Shown in pieces: positions 16,835 to 26,748 of a DNA stretch of 64,000 bases. The notes below the pieces were generated by a model. The model was not told the DNA's origin. It searched no databases and was given only the letters and a program-made list of their open reading frames with translations. The translations under genes and the position numbers were made by a program. Within the stretch, counting starts at the first letter, position 1; every line of letters starts with the position of its first letter. The stretch is from Sphingobium sp. B2D3C (GTDB lineage: Bacteria; Pseudomonadota; Alphaproteobacteria; Sphingomonadales; Sphingomonadaceae): NCBI RefSeq assembly GCF_025961835.1, contig NZ_JAOQOK010000001.1, forward strand, positions 496,001 to 560,000. Direction: 5' to 3'.

Positions 16835-17674
16835 ATGGCCGAACCTGCTTCCTCGCACACCCAACCGCTCATTCGTCATGAACCGGGCGTTCCCGTCATC
16901 CACGGCGTCAACTGGTCCGGGATGAAGGCGCTCTACCTCAAGGAAGTCCGCCGCTTCCTCAAGGTGCATCTGCAGACGATCTGGGGGCCGGCGCTTACCA
17001 GCCTGTTGTTCCTGATCATCTTCACCGTCGCGCTGGGGCGTGGCGGCCTGATGGTGATGGGCGTGCCCTTCGCTGATTTCGTGGCGCCCGGCCTCATCAT
17101 CATGGCGATGGTGCAGAACAGCTTCCAGAATACCGCCACCGTGGTGCTCGCCGGCAAGCTGCAGGGGACCATCGTCGATTATCTCATGCCGCCTTTCTCC
17201 GCCGGGGAACTGCTGTTCGCCCTCGTCGCGGCCTCGGTGACCCGTGCGGCCTTTGTCGGTGGCGCGATCTGGCTGGCGATGCTGGCCTGGCCGGGCGTCC
17301 ATGTGGCCCCGCATCATCTCTGGGCCGTCGTCTATTTCGGCATTGCTGGCTCGGCGATGCTGGGCTTCCTCGGCATTCTCACCGGCATCTGGGCGGAGAA
17401 GTTCGATCATGCCGCGGCCGTTACTAACTTCCTCGTCGCGCCGCTCTCGCTGCTCTCCGGCACCTTTTACTCGATGGACCACGTTTCGCCGATCATGCGG
17501 GCGATCAGCCACGTCAATCCGTTCTTCTACGCGATTTCGGGCTTCCGTTATGGCTTCCTCGCCGCGGCCGATTCGCCCATCGCGGTGGGCGCGGCGCTCC
17601 TGCTCGCGCTCAACCTCGTGCTGGCCGCCGTCTGCTATATCGGGCTGCGGCAGGGGTGGCGGATCAAATCCTGA
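16835..17674 (+). CDS. ABC-2 type transporter permease
   Basis: A 279-residue integral membrane protein of the ABC-2 (NodJ/DrrB-like) family with six hydrophobic segments and the family's signature region near the C-terminus (LSGTFYSMDHVSPIMRAISHVNPFFY is the typical L-x-G-x-F-x-P/N-P motif). Such permeases pair with an ATP-binding subunit to export lipids, polysaccharides or drugs. No ATPase gene is adjacent in this window, which is unusual; the partner is presumably encoded elsewhere. Confidence 0.9.
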   Translation: MAEPASSHTQPLIRHEPGVPVIHGVNWSGMKALYLKEVRRFLKVHLQTIWGPALTSLLFLIIFTVALGRGGLMVMGVPFADFVAPGLIIMAMVQNSFQNTATVVLAGKLQGTIVDYLMPPFSAGELLFALVAASVTRAAFVGGAIWLAMLAWPGVHVAPHHLWAVVYFGIAGSAMLGFLGILTGIWAEKFDHAAAVTNFLVAPLSLLSGTFYSMDHVSPIMRAISHVNPFFYAISGFRYGFLAAADSPIAVGAALLLALNLVLAAVCYIGLRQGWRIKS

Positions 17675-17721
17675 AGACAGGCATAGCCCCGACTGCAACA
17701 GGCGAGGCGCCGCCCGTCAGT

Positions 17722-18117
17722 TCAGTGCCAGTAGCTCGGGTCGAGCGCATAATGCCCGCCGCGATGCTCGCCGAACAAGGCGGTGACAGCCGGATGATCG
17801 ATCGGCTCGTCGGTTCCGTCGGCCACCAGATTCTGCTGGCTCACATAAGCAACATAGGTCGCTTCGCCATTGTCCGCGAACAGATGGTAGAAAGGCTGGT
17901 CCCGCTCCGGCCGCATCGCCTCGGGAATGGCCTCATACCATTCCTCGCTGTTGGAAAAGACCGGATCGATATCGAACACAACCCCGCGAAACCCCAGCAG
18001 GCGGTGCCGGACCTTCTCCCCAATGCCGAAATGCGCGTGCGACACGCGATGGGCGGCACTGATCGTCGGAATGTGCGTCACGGAAGAGAATGACTTGCGG
18101 GCTTGGGCTTGATTCAT
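17722..18117 (-). CDS. hspQ: Heat-shock protein HspQ (YccV-like hemimethylated-DNA-binding domain)
   Basis: A 131-residue single-domain protein. The conserved core HFGIGEKVRHRLLGFRGVVFDIDP and the later RDQPFYHLF and TYVAYVSQQNL blocks identify HspQ, which in enterobacteria modulates Lon specificity and DnaA degradation. The N-terminal 25 residues are not part of the core, so the true start could be an internal codon. It is encoded convergently to the ABC permease, with 47 bases between them. Confidence 0.92.
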   Translation of the reverse strand: MNQAQARKSFSSVTHIPTISAAHRVSHAHFGIGEKVRHRLLGFRGVVFDIDPVFSNSEEWYEAIPEAMRPERDQPFYHLFADNGEATYVAYVSQQNLVADGTDEPIDHPAVTALFGEHRGGHYALDPSYWH

Positions 18118-18260
18118 GAGACAGATTTAGTGTCGCCGGCACCGAGTGCAAGTTTTCCCGCACCGACTGCTTGGCAAAGCCCCGATCATCCGCTAACAGC
18201 GCGCGCTCGACTACCGCAGCGGCGCTCTCATTCAGGGCACTGCGACGCGAAAACCTCTGC

Positions 18261-18890
<630 letters not shown>

Positions 18891-21287
18891 CTATTCCGGC
18901 GCTACCTCGATTGTCACGTTGTCCAATTGCCCGTTAAAGGCGAAGGGGGCCGTGAAGCTGCCGTCCAGCGTGTCGAAGCTGCGCCCGATGGCGCCGCCGC
19001 CGCGAACGATGGCGGGAATGGTCCGCTTGATCGGACCCTGGCCTACAGTGACGCCATCCACGTGTAACACGGCATCGCCGGGCTTGCCCTGCCCATTGTC
19101 GGTCACCGCAACCGAGATGCGGTGCTTGCCGGCGGGCAGGGCAGGGCCCTGCAGGCGCAGAATGTCGCCGGGTGAATCCGAGGCCTTGTAGAGGAAGGTC
19201 GGTCGCCCGCCTGTCATGTAGAGGCTCCAGCCGCCATAACGGCTGCCGTTCATGACCAGCGTGCCCTCGTCGCGTATGCCTTTCGCAAGGGCGATATCCG
19301 CCTCTGCCCGCCACGAGCGGCCGGCCAGATCAGGGAAGCCGGGGCCGGTGATCGGCCGTGACGTGGGCTGGTAGGTGAAGCGTGTCTCCCCGGCCAGCAG
19401 CGTGGGGCGATTGCGGCTCGACCAGCGCGCGAAGGAGCGGTTGTCGAGCGGCAGAATGTCCCCGCTCTTGGCGTCCGCCCAGAACTGGTCGATCATCGAT
19501 TTCAGCCGCTCCGGCTCCTCCGCCGCCAGATTGCGCGACTGGGAGAAGTCCTCGGAGAGATTATAGAGCTCCCAGCCATTGTCGGTGGGCAGGCCGCCGG
19601 GCCCGGCGAAATCCCACGGTGCGCGGGTCGGGGTACTGCTGAGGAACCAGCCGTCGCGGTACAGGCCGGCATTGCCCTGCAGTTCGAAAATCTGCTCGTG
19701 GCGGCGGTCTGGCGCATCGGCCTGCCCGAAACTATAGGCCATGCTGATGCCATCGAGCGGCATCTGCGTCACCCCGTCCACCTGCTCGGGCGGCGTGATG
19801 CCCACCGCCTCATAGATGGTCGGGACGATGTCCGCGACATGGTGGAACTGCGTGCGCACTTCGCCATGCGCCTTGATCCGCGCAGGCCAGGAGACCACCA
19901 GACCATTGCGCGTGCCACCGAGATGGGAGGCAACCTGCTTGGTCCACTGGAACGGCGCGTTCATCGCCCAGGCCCAGCCGACGGGGTAATTATTATAGAG
20001 TTCCGGGCCGCCCAGCTTGTCGATCTGGCCGAGCATTGTCGGGAGATCGGGGCGCATCCCGTTGATCGCCGCGATGTCGTTTGTTGATCCGTTCAGGCCG
20101 CCTTCGCCGCTCCCGCCATTGTCACCCTGGATGTAGATGACGAGCGTGTTCTCAAGCTGGCCGGAAGACCGCAGCGTCTCGATGACCCGGCCGATCTGGT
20201 GATCCGCATAGGAGAGGGCGCCCGCGTAGGTCTCCATCATCCGGGCGTAGAGCCGCCGCTCGTCCGGGCCGAGCGTGTCCCAGGCGGGAATGGAGGCGGG
20301 GCGCGGCGTCAGCTTGGTGCCGGCCGGGACGACGCCGGCCGCGATCTGCCGCGCCAGAATCTGCTCGCGCATCTTGTCCCAGCCCTGATCGAACTGGCCC
20401 TTGAACCGCGCGATCCAGTCGGCCGGGGCATGATGGGGGCTGTGCGAGGTGCCCGGTGCATAGAGCATGAAGAAGGGCCGACCCGGTGCCGAAATCCCCT
20501 GCATGCGGATCCATTCGATCGCGTGATCGGCCATGTCGCGCTCAAGATGATAGCCCGGCGGAAAATTTCCGCGGGCGAGCGGAAGCTGGTTCTCGAACAG
20601 GGAGGGGTTCCACAGGCTGGTCGCGCCGCCCATGAAGCCATAGAAATAGTCGAAGCCCAGCCCGTTGGGCCAGCGGTCGAACGGACCGGCGGCGCTCTGT
20701 TCCCATTCCGGCGTGTTGTGGTTCTTGCCGAACCACGCCGTGCCATAGCCATGCTGGCGCAGCACCTCGCCGACCGTCGCTGCGCTCTTGGGCAGGATCG
20801 TCGTGTAACCGGGATAGCCCGTACCCATTTCGGTAATGGCGCCAAAGCCGACGCGATGCGGATTGCGGCCGGTCAGCAGCGATGCCCGGGTCGGTGCGCA
20901 GAGTGCCGTCGTATGGAAGCGGTTGTAGCGCAGTCCATCTCGAGCGAGTGCCTCGAAGGTCGGTGTCGGCACCGGGCCGCCGAACGGGGTGGTGGCGCCG
21001 AAGCCGACATCGTCGGTGATGATGACCAGAACGTTCGGCGCGCCGGCAGGCGGCTTGGGCAGCGGCGCATATTTCGGCGGATCGGAATGCGCCAGCGTGC
21101 GGCCGATTTTGCCTTCAAAGCGCTGTTCCGGCGTTGGCAGGATCGCGCCTGCCGTCTGGGCCGGTGCGGATCGCACCTCTGCTTGTCCAGCCCCTGCAGG
21201 TTGCGCATGCACCAGCGCCGCGCTGCTTGCGCAGATGAAGGTGAGGCAGGACGTCGAAATCAGTCGGCTCATGATCATGTCGTGCAT
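18891..21287 (-). CDS. Arylsulfatase (type I, formylglycine-dependent), exported
   Basis: A 798-residue sulfate-ester hydrolase. It has a signal peptide (cleaved near VHAQ, about residue 29) and the sulfatase domain with metal-binding aspartates in VIITDDVGFG (D92, D93). The active-site signature CAPTRASLLTGR (C130) is the cysteine matured to formylglycine. There is a large insertion typical of arylsulfatases with the HSPHHAP block, and a C-terminal beta-sandwich (about 650-798). Starts at 21287, 21278 or 21272 are possible; GAGGG precedes them and best fits 21278. No sulfatase-maturase gene is nearby. It sits in the putative island between tRNA-Ser and the repair genes. The substrate is unknown. 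Confidence 0.93.
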   Translation of the reverse strand: MHDMIMSRLISTSCLTFICASSAALVHAQPAGAGQAEVRSAPAQTAGAILPTPEQRFEGKIGRTLAHSDPPKYAPLPKPPAGAPNVLVIITDDVGFGATTPFGGPVPTPTFEALARDGLRYNRFHTTALCAPTRASLLTGRNPHRVGFGAITEMGTGYPGYTTILPKSAATVGEVLRQHGYGTAWFGKNHNTPEWEQSAAGPFDRWPNGLGFDYFYGFMGGATSLWNPSLFENQLPLARGNFPPGYHLERDMADHAIEWIRMQGISAPGRPFFMLYAPGTSHSPHHAPADWIARFKGQFDQGWDKMREQILARQIAAGVVPAGTKLTPRPASIPAWDTLGPDERRLYARMMETYAGALSYADHQIGRVIETLRSSGQLENTLVIYIQGDNGGSGEGGLNGSTNDIAAINGMRPDLPTMLGQIDKLGGPELYNNYPVGWAWAMNAPFQWTKQVASHLGGTRNGLVVSWPARIKAHGEVRTQFHHVADIVPTIYEAVGITPPEQVDGVTQMPLDGISMAYSFGQADAPDRRHEQIFELQGNAGLYRDGWFLSSTPTRAPWDFAGPGGLPTDNGWELYNLSEDFSQSRNLAAEEPERLKSMIDQFWADAKSGDILPLDNRSFARWSSRNRPTLLAGETRFTYQPTSRPITGPGFPDLAGRSWRAEADIALAKGIRDEGTLVMNGSRYGGWSLYMTGGRPTFLYKASDSPGDILRLQGPALPAGKHRISVAVTDNGQGKPGDAVLHVDGVTVGQGPIKRTIPAIVRGGGAIGRSFDTLDGSFTAPFAFNGQLDNVTIEVAPE

Positions 21288-21702
21288 CCCTCAGTTCGCT
21301 GGCGCCGTTCCGCCTCACATATAATCACAGGCCCGTCATCAGCACGGCTATGGCAGCGACGTCCAGCAGGTTGTTTCCACACTGTAGGACGTAGGTGACC
21401 GTTCACTACTCGTTACCAGCAAGCCTGTCGTTAGAAAGCAGCATGTGGCTTCGCCTTGGTTGCGGTCGTGCGGTCTGCGTTGCCCGCGTTCCGAAAGCCG
21501 CCATTCGCTCAGGTCGATTGGCATCAGTTCCGGGCCGGTCTGGCTGGCTCAGTTGGCGGGGCGGTAGTGGCCCCGGGGGGAGCGCACTCGTCGGGCCCGA
21601 TTAGTCAAGGGCGCCCAAAGGATGAAAAGTTGGCAAGCGTCCCTCTGGTTTTATAAAGCGCGTCGCAGAGGGTGTAAGAAACACAGCGATAGACCAATGC
21701 GA
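21288..21702. other. Intergenic region between sulfatase and TRCF-like gene
   Basis: About 415 bases with no convincing gene. It contains the sulfatase promoter (leftward) and the end of the TRCF-like gene. Short frames on the plus strand (21395-21656) have repetitive Gly/Ser/Pro translations and no start signals. I see no hairpin with a T-run. Confidence 0.4.
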
Positions 21703-24700
21703 TTATGGCGCGATGGCGTGCAGCACGCCTTCCAGCCGTTCCAGTTGCTCTTCCTCAGCGATCCGCTCCTTGAGCAGCCAGCGCCCGTCTTTATGGACCA
21801 GCCCGGTCGGGACCTTCCTGCGCCGTCCGCGCGGAGTCAGCGCGATTGCTGCAGGTCCTGCGTCGACCCTCTCTATCTGGGCCAATCGAGCGAGCAGCTT
21901 GATCCGCGCGACCGCAAGAAGTCGCTCAGCAGCATCCGGGAGCGAGCCGAACCGATCGATCAGCTCTTCTTCTAAGGCTTCGAGTTCTCCTTCGTCGCTC
22001 GCCCTGGCGATCCGCACATAGAGACCCAGACGAATGTCGACGTCGGGAATCCAGTCCTCGGGCAACGCGCCGGCCGTTCCAACATTCACCTCCGCGAGCC
22101 AAAGCCCGTCATCCTCGCCGCGCGCGGCCCTCAACGCCGCCTCGAATAAATGCTGGTAAAGGTCGACGCCCATGAGCTTCATATGCCCCGCCTGAGCATC
22201 GCTTAACAGATCGCCGGCGCCGCGCTGATCAAGGTCTGCTGCACTTATCTCGAATCCCGCGCCAAGTCGGTCGTAAGTCGTAAGCGTTCGCAGGCGCTTC
22301 ATCGTATGCTCGGCAATCGTCCCACCCTCGGTGAACAGCATGACCTGTCCTCGCCTATTGCCCCGGCCGACCCGTCCGCGCAGTTGATGAAGCTGGGCGA
22401 GGCCGAAACGGTCGGCGTGCCAAACGAGCATGGTATTGGCGCGCGGCACGTCCAGACCCGCCTCGATAATATTCGTTGCGAGGAGCACATCGCCCTCGCC
22501 AATGGCGAAACGGACCATAGCCGCGTCAATCTCCGCCGCCGGTAGCTTGCCATGCGCCTCGATCAGCACAAGATCGGGCGTGATGCGCCGCAATCGCTCC
22601 GAGAGGGGCGCGAGATCCTCGATCCGTGGCACGACGACGAAGCTTTGCCCGCCCCGCGAGCGCTCGCGTAGCAAGGCCGTTCTGATCTGCGCGTCGTTCG
22701 GCTCGGCAAGGCTGGTACGGATCGGCTGGCGGCGCGCTGGCGGCGTTGCGATGACGGAAATCTGCTGAAGTCCGATCATCGCCCGGTGGAGTGTTCGCGG
22801 GATCGGGGTTGCGCTCATCGCGAGCAAATGAATGTCGGCCCGGCCGCGCAGCTTCGCCTTGTCAGCTGCACCAAAACGCTGCTCCTCATCTATGACAACG
22901 AGACCCAGATTCGCATAGCGCACGTCCTTCGCCATTACCGCGCTGGTTCCGATGACGATGTCGATCGATCCGTCCGCCAAGCCCGCCTTGACGACCTTTT
23001 TCTCTGCCGCACTCGAAAGGCGGGATAGGCTAGCGACTTTGACTCCCAGCCCTGCGAAGCGGCGTTCGAACGTTTCGAGGTGCTGGCGCACAAGCACGGT
23101 AGTCGGCGCTGCGACCACGACTTGATGCCCGGCAAGGGCAGCCAATGCCGCAGCCCGGAGGGCAACTTCGGTCTTTCCATAGCCTACATCGCCAATGATC
23201 AGTCGGTCCATTGGACGACCGCTGGCAAGATCATCGCGCACGGCTGCGATGGCCCGTGCCTGATCAGCCGTCTCATTGAACGCGAAGGTCGCAACGAAGC
23301 GCTCATAGGCGGCCGCCTCCGGCTCCAGTAAAGGGGCTTTTGTATTCATGCGCTGTTGCGCCAGCTTCAAAAGTGCCTTTGCGTTGGCCGCCGTCGCCTC
23401 GTCTATCTCGCTACGCCGCTTCGTCCAGCTCGTGCCGTCAAGCTTGTCGAGCTTTACTGCGTCCGCATCGGCGCCATAGCGCCAGATACGCCCCGCCTCT
23501 CCGGCAGGCACCAGTCGGCGGGTACCGCCGGCATATTCCAAAATGATCGCTTCCGATCCGCCTTCGGCTGGCGCGGCATTGAGCCCGAGCACTCGCGCGA
23601 CGCCATGGTCTTCATGGACGACCACATCGCCCACGCGAATATCGCCGCCTGCGCGCGCAATTTCTGACGATGCCGTCTCCGGGGCCTCGTTCAGCAACGC
23701 CCGGCTGCCCAAGAGATCGGCGGCCGCCAGCATGATCAATCCGTCTCCGACCGCGCCCGCGTCGATCGGCGCAATTAGAGAGCCACCACTCGACTTCGGA
23801 GACGCGAGAACGGAACCGAGATCGGCCACTTCATGTAATTCGAGACCCAATTTGCGCGCGATGCGAGACCGCAGGAATCGGACATCCCGCTCGCTTCCAA
23901 CGAGCAGTAATCGGTCGCCGGAATCAAGCCGCGGCTTCACAAACCGGACCATCGCGTTGAGTGGTGCGCGTTGCTCAGCGAAACGGGGGAGTGCTTCGAT
24001 TTGAGCATCGGTAATCTCACTTGTCTTCCAACCTTTTTCGCCCGCCCTCCACTCACCTTCCGCCACGGCGTCGGCCGGCTGTTCGCCCCCTGTCTCAGCT
24101 GCCAGTCGAGCAAATCGACGACGGCGCTGGTCGGCTTTTCCACTTTGAAACAGGCGCCCCGGCCGAAGATGAGCGAGAATGCTGCAACGCCGACCATCCG
24201 TTGGCTCCAGCGCGCGGCCGATCTCCAGCGCTTCGCAATCTCCAGTGCTAAGCTGGGTCGCCGGGTCGTAATGCCGGATGCTGGCGATCTGCCCATCAGA
24301 AATCTCGATGCGAGCGGGCGCACCGGCATCCGCCGGGTAGATATCAATGACTTCACCCCGCAGCGCGATCTCGCCCGGTTCGTCTACGCGGTCGTCACTG
24401 ACATAGCCAATCGCGTTCATGTCCTGCGCAAACGCCGCAGGATCGATCTTGTCGCCCTCCCTCAGCGTAGGCGGCGCAGCGTCAAAGGCGGATGGATCCG
24501 GATAAGGCCTTGCCGCCGCTTCGCCGCTCATTATCACAGCGAAGGGCTTGACGCCGCCCGCCTGCATGTAGCGCCTGAGCGTGCGCAACGCGGCAACACG
24601 CTGCCCAATGTTCGCAGGTGAAGCAGGAGCACTGTCGCCGGGCAGTGTGTCACTTGATGGTAAGAAGATGACAACGTTTTCGGGCGCTAGCTTGCCGAGG

Positions 24701-24816
24701 GCGGCGGCCAGCGCCTCCGCTTCCTGTTCATCATCGGCGAGATAGAGAACGTCCTCGGCTTGCAGCGCTTTCCATAGTGTCAGGGCCCGTACACCCACTC
24801 CATGCCCGACGCTCAT
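21703..24816 (-). CDS. Transcription-repair coupling factor-like helicase (Mfd family, divergent)
   Basis: A 1037-residue protein with the full Mfd plan. A UvrB-homology N-terminal half (residues about 10-200, with the GEIALRGEVIDIYPAD element) is followed by a CarD-like RNA-polymerase-interaction domain (about 391-460, GDIRVGDVVVHEDHGVARVLG). Next come a RecG-like translocase with Walker A GDVGYGKT (542-549) and DEEQ box (643-646), the LRGRVGRG motif, and a C-terminal TRCF domain. It is some 100 residues shorter than housekeeping Mfd and is surrounded by accessory repair genes rather than the usual neighbours, so I read it as a paralogue; the housekeeping copy would be elsewhere. The start at 24816 gives a 4-base ATGA overlap with a short upstream frame; a 62-codon extension looks non-coding. 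Confidence 0.88.
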   Translation of the reverse strand: MSVGHGVGVRALTLWKALQAEDVLYLADDEQEAEALAAALGKLAPENVVIFLPSSDTLPGDSAPASPANIGQRVAALRTLRRYMQAGGVKPFAVIMSGEAAARPYPDPSAFDAAPPTLREGDKIDPAAFAQDMNAIGYVSDDRVDEPGEIALRGEVIDIYPADAGAPARIEISDGQIASIRHYDPATQLSTGDCEALEIGRALEPTDGRRCSILAHLRPGRLFQSGKADQRRRRFARLAAETGGEQPADAVAEGEWRAGEKGWKTSEITDAQIEALPRFAEQRAPLNAMVRFVKPRLDSGDRLLLVGSERDVRFLRSRIARKLGLELHEVADLGSVLASPKSSGGSLIAPIDAGAVGDGLIMLAAADLLGSRALLNEAPETASSEIARAGGDIRVGDVVVHEDHGVARVLGLNAAPAEGGSEAIILEYAGGTRRLVPAGEAGRIWRYGADADAVKLDKLDGTSWTKRRSEIDEATAANAKALLKLAQQRMNTKAPLLEPEAAAYERFVATFAFNETADQARAIAAVRDDLASGRPMDRLIIGDVGYGKTEVALRAAALAALAGHQVVVAAPTTVLVRQHLETFERRFAGLGVKVASLSRLSSAAEKKVVKAGLADGSIDIVIGTSAVMAKDVRYANLGLVVIDEEQRFGAADKAKLRGRADIHLLAMSATPIPRTLHRAMIGLQQISVIATPPARRQPIRTSLAEPNDAQIRTALLRERSRGGQSFVVVPRIEDLAPLSERLRRITPDLVLIEAHGKLPAAEIDAAMVRFAIGEGDVLLATNIIEAGLDVPRANTMLVWHADRFGLAQLHQLRGRVGRGNRRGQVMLFTEGGTIAEHTMKRLRTLTTYDRLGAGFEISAADLDQRGAGDLLSDAQAGHMKLMGVDLYQHLFEAALRAARGEDDGLWLAEVNVGTAGALPEDWIPDVDIRLGLYVRIARASDEGELEALEEELIDRFGSLPDAAERLLAVARIKLLARLAQIERVDAGPAAIALTPRGRRRKVPTGLVHKDGRWLLKERIAEEEQLERLEGVLHAIAP

Positions 24817-24944
24817 CTCGCGTTCTCTGCGGCAAGATCGACCGCAGTTCGCGACCCGATATTGGCAGCGGTCATCATAGCGGCGATCATAGTGGCCGCG
24901 GCCGCAATCCGGCCTGCAAAGTCTTCCAGGGTCTGCTCCTGCAC
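24813..24944 (-). CDS. Possible small gene or gene remnant translationally coupled to the TRCF-like gene
   Basis: A frame open from 25004 to the stop at 24813-24815 overlaps the TRCF-like ATG by 4 bases (ATGA), as in coupled operons. From a GTG at 24944 it would encode about 43 residues (VQEQTLEDFAGRIAAAATMI..., ending AVDLAAENAR), Ala/Met-rich and helical. There is no clear ribosome site, and an ATG only occurs at 24890. It could be a genuine small protein, the C-terminal stub of a lost gene, or chance. The amino-acid make-up looks more protein-like than the alternative frame. Confidence 0.3.
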   Translation of the reverse strand: MQEQTLEDFAGRIAAAATMIAAMMTAANIGSRTAVDLAAENAR

Positions 24945-25387
24945 TGGACGATAGGAAGCCTGAAACGCGCACGTTCGCCCCTGGTCGCAGGGTCGCGAGC
25001 AATTTTAGTCTGATTTATGTTGGTTATCCTGGTCGGAATTTCCGACGTTGGTCAACGATGCGTCGCCTTCGCTGCATCGGTCCCTAGCTATCAATGTTGA
25101 GACTGCCCCCTGATCCATCGACCGGCAGATTTGTGTCCCCGCAAGTAAACGCGTCCTTAGCGGCGGTTGCACTCGGCTCAACGAGCATTTCCGCGGGTGA
25201 GCGACGTGCGTTGGGCCGCTGGAACCTTCCTTAGACCAAGCTGGAACGACTCTCATGCCGAAGGATTTCGTGGATATGCCATTGGCGGGCTTCATGATGT
25301 GGCGCAAATGAAGCGCGTCGCTCCAAGGTTCTTCATGGGCTTGGGCGGGCGCCGACGGGATGCTGCCGGACATGCGGGTGCTCGGCG
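24945..25387. other. Divergent intergenic region before the exonuclease III gene
   Basis: About 440 bases between the leftward TRCF-like operon and the rightward exonuclease gene. Leftward and rightward promoters should lie here, but no strong hexamers were found. I looked specifically for GTTC-N7-GTTC (LexA-type) and did not find it. A minus-strand frame at 25005-25373 looks like chance. Confidence 0.4.
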
Positions 25388-26197
25388 GTGAAGATCGCGA
25401 CCTACAATGTGAACGGCGTCAACGGCCGGCTGCCTGTCCTCCTCCGTTGGTTGGAAGAAGCTGAACCCGATGTCGTCGTGCTCCAGGAGTTGAAAGCACC
25501 GCAGGAGCGCTTTCCCGAAGGCGCCATCCGCGATCTTGGTTATAATGTCATCTGGCACGGCCAGAAATCCTGGAACGGCGTCGCGATGCTGAGCCGCGTC
25601 GGAGAAATTCACGAGACCCGGCGAGGGCTTCCCGACGACCCGGACCCGAGCCAAAGCCGGTACCTCGAGGCGGCGGTCAACGGTATCCTGATTGGCGGGC
25701 TTTATCTCCCGAATGGCAATCCCCGACCTGGCCCCAAATTCGACTATAAGCTGCGCTGGTTCGAGCGGCTGATCGATCACGCTGCCGGGTTGCTCGAAAC
25801 CGGGCTGCCAGTAATGCTTGCTGGTGACTTCAATGTCATGCCCACCGATCTGGACGTCTATAAGCCCGAGCGCTGGCTCGACGACGCCCTGTTCGCGCCT
25901 GAGGTGAAGGCGGCCTATTTCCGGTTGCTGGACCAAGGTTGGACAGATGCGCTTCGCACGCTTCATCCCGGCGAAGTCATCTACACCTTCTGGGATTATT
26001 TCCGGAACGCCTACGGCCGAAATGCAGGCCTTAGAATAGACCATCTGCTGCTCAGTCCGGCCCTCGCCAGCCGACTGGTCGATGCTCAGGTTGACGCGCA
26101 TGTGCGTAGCTGGGAAAAAACGAGCGACCATGCGCCAGTTTGGATCGAGCTTGCCGATAAGCCCAAACGCAAAAGAACCCCGAAAGCTATGTCATGA
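25388..26197 (+). CDS. Exodeoxyribonuclease III / AP endonuclease
   Basis: A 269-residue Mg-dependent 3'-5' exonuclease and apurinic-site endonuclease of the ExoIII/XthA (EEP) family. It starts with GTG (KIATYNVNGVNGR). The conserved residues are in place: Asn7 in TYNVNGVN, Glu in VVLQELKAP, the GDFNVMP block, and the C-terminal SDHAPVW catalytic histidine. A basic tail (KPKRKRTPKAMS) follows the domain. The stop overlaps the start of a cupin gene by 4 bases. In base-excision repair it would cut the abasic sites left by glycosylases; it sits close to an ATP-dependent ligase and a UdgX gene. Confidence 0.93.
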   Translation: MKIATYNVNGVNGRLPVLLRWLEEAEPDVVVLQELKAPQERFPEGAIRDLGYNVIWHGQKSWNGVAMLSRVGEIHETRRGLPDDPDPSQSRYLEAAVNGILIGGLYLPNGNPRPGPKFDYKLRWFERLIDHAAGLLETGLPVMLAGDFNVMPTDLDVYKPERWLDDALFAPEVKAAYFRLLDQGWTDALRTLHPGEVIYTFWDYFRNAYGRNAGLRIDHLLLSPALASRLVDAQVDAHVRSWEKTSDHAPVWIELADKPKRKRTPKAMS

Positions 26198-26688
26198 TGG
26201 AGACTGAAAGCTTCCTCCTGGGCAAAAACGGCTGGGTGCCGAACAACGATCGGTTGCCCGTAATCGTCTATCGCGGCGTATTGCAGGGCGGTAACTCGGA
26301 TTTGGCCGAACGGTTCGAAGCGCTGTTCGCGGAGAATGGCTGGCCGCCCGACTGGCGTAACGGTGTGTTCGACTATCATCATTATCATTCGACCGCGCAT
26401 GAAGCGCTCGGCGTGTTTGCCGGAAGGGCGATGCTCGAACTCGGTGGACCTGATGGCCGGCAGGTCGAAGTCGTGGTGGGCGATGCGGTGATGTTGCCCG
26501 TCGGCACCGGCCACCGCTGCGTCGCGTCCAGCGAAGATTTTCAGGTTGTTGGCGCGTACCCGAAAGGGCTGAGCTGGGACATCTGCCGGGAAGGGCCCGA
26601 CGAGGCCGCCGAGGCGCGAATGGCCGCTGTGCCTGATCCCCGTCGCGATCCCGTGACTGGCGAAACGGGCGCGCAGACCGGAGCATAA
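26194..26688 (+). CDS. Cupin-domain protein (YjlB-like)
   Basis: A 164-residue one-domain cupin, overlapping the exonuclease gene by 4 bases and so surely co-translated. The motif YHHYHSTAHEALGVFAGRA supplies the first cupin histidines and glutamate, and VVGDAVMLPVGTGHRCV the second histidine. YjlB-type proteins are uncharacterised metal-binding cupins. Its place directly after an AP endonuclease gene suggests a link to the repair cluster, but there is no biochemical basis for a specific role. Confidence 0.83.
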   Translation: MMETESFLLGKNGWVPNNDRLPVIVYRGVLQGGNSDLAERFEALFAENGWPPDWRNGVFDYHHYHSTAHEALGVFAGRAMLELGGPDGRQVEVVVGDAVMLPVGTGHRCVASSEDFQVVGAYPKGLSWDICREGPDEAAEARMAAVPDPRRDPVTGETGAQTGA

Positions 26689-26748
26689 GAAGGATCAGTC
26701 GCGAGACAGCTCTGCTTTCAGTGCGTCGATCCGCGTCGTCCCCTTCGC

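Noticed and set aside
25005..25373. A 122-codon minus-strand frame before the TRCF-like genes
   Set aside because: No start signal, uneven composition and no similarity to any family; it lies across the presumed divergent promoter region.
24817..25387. A second LexA box controlling the TRCF-like and exonuclease genes
   Set aside because: I read the region for GTTC-N7-GTTC on both strands and found only single half-sites with mismatched partners.
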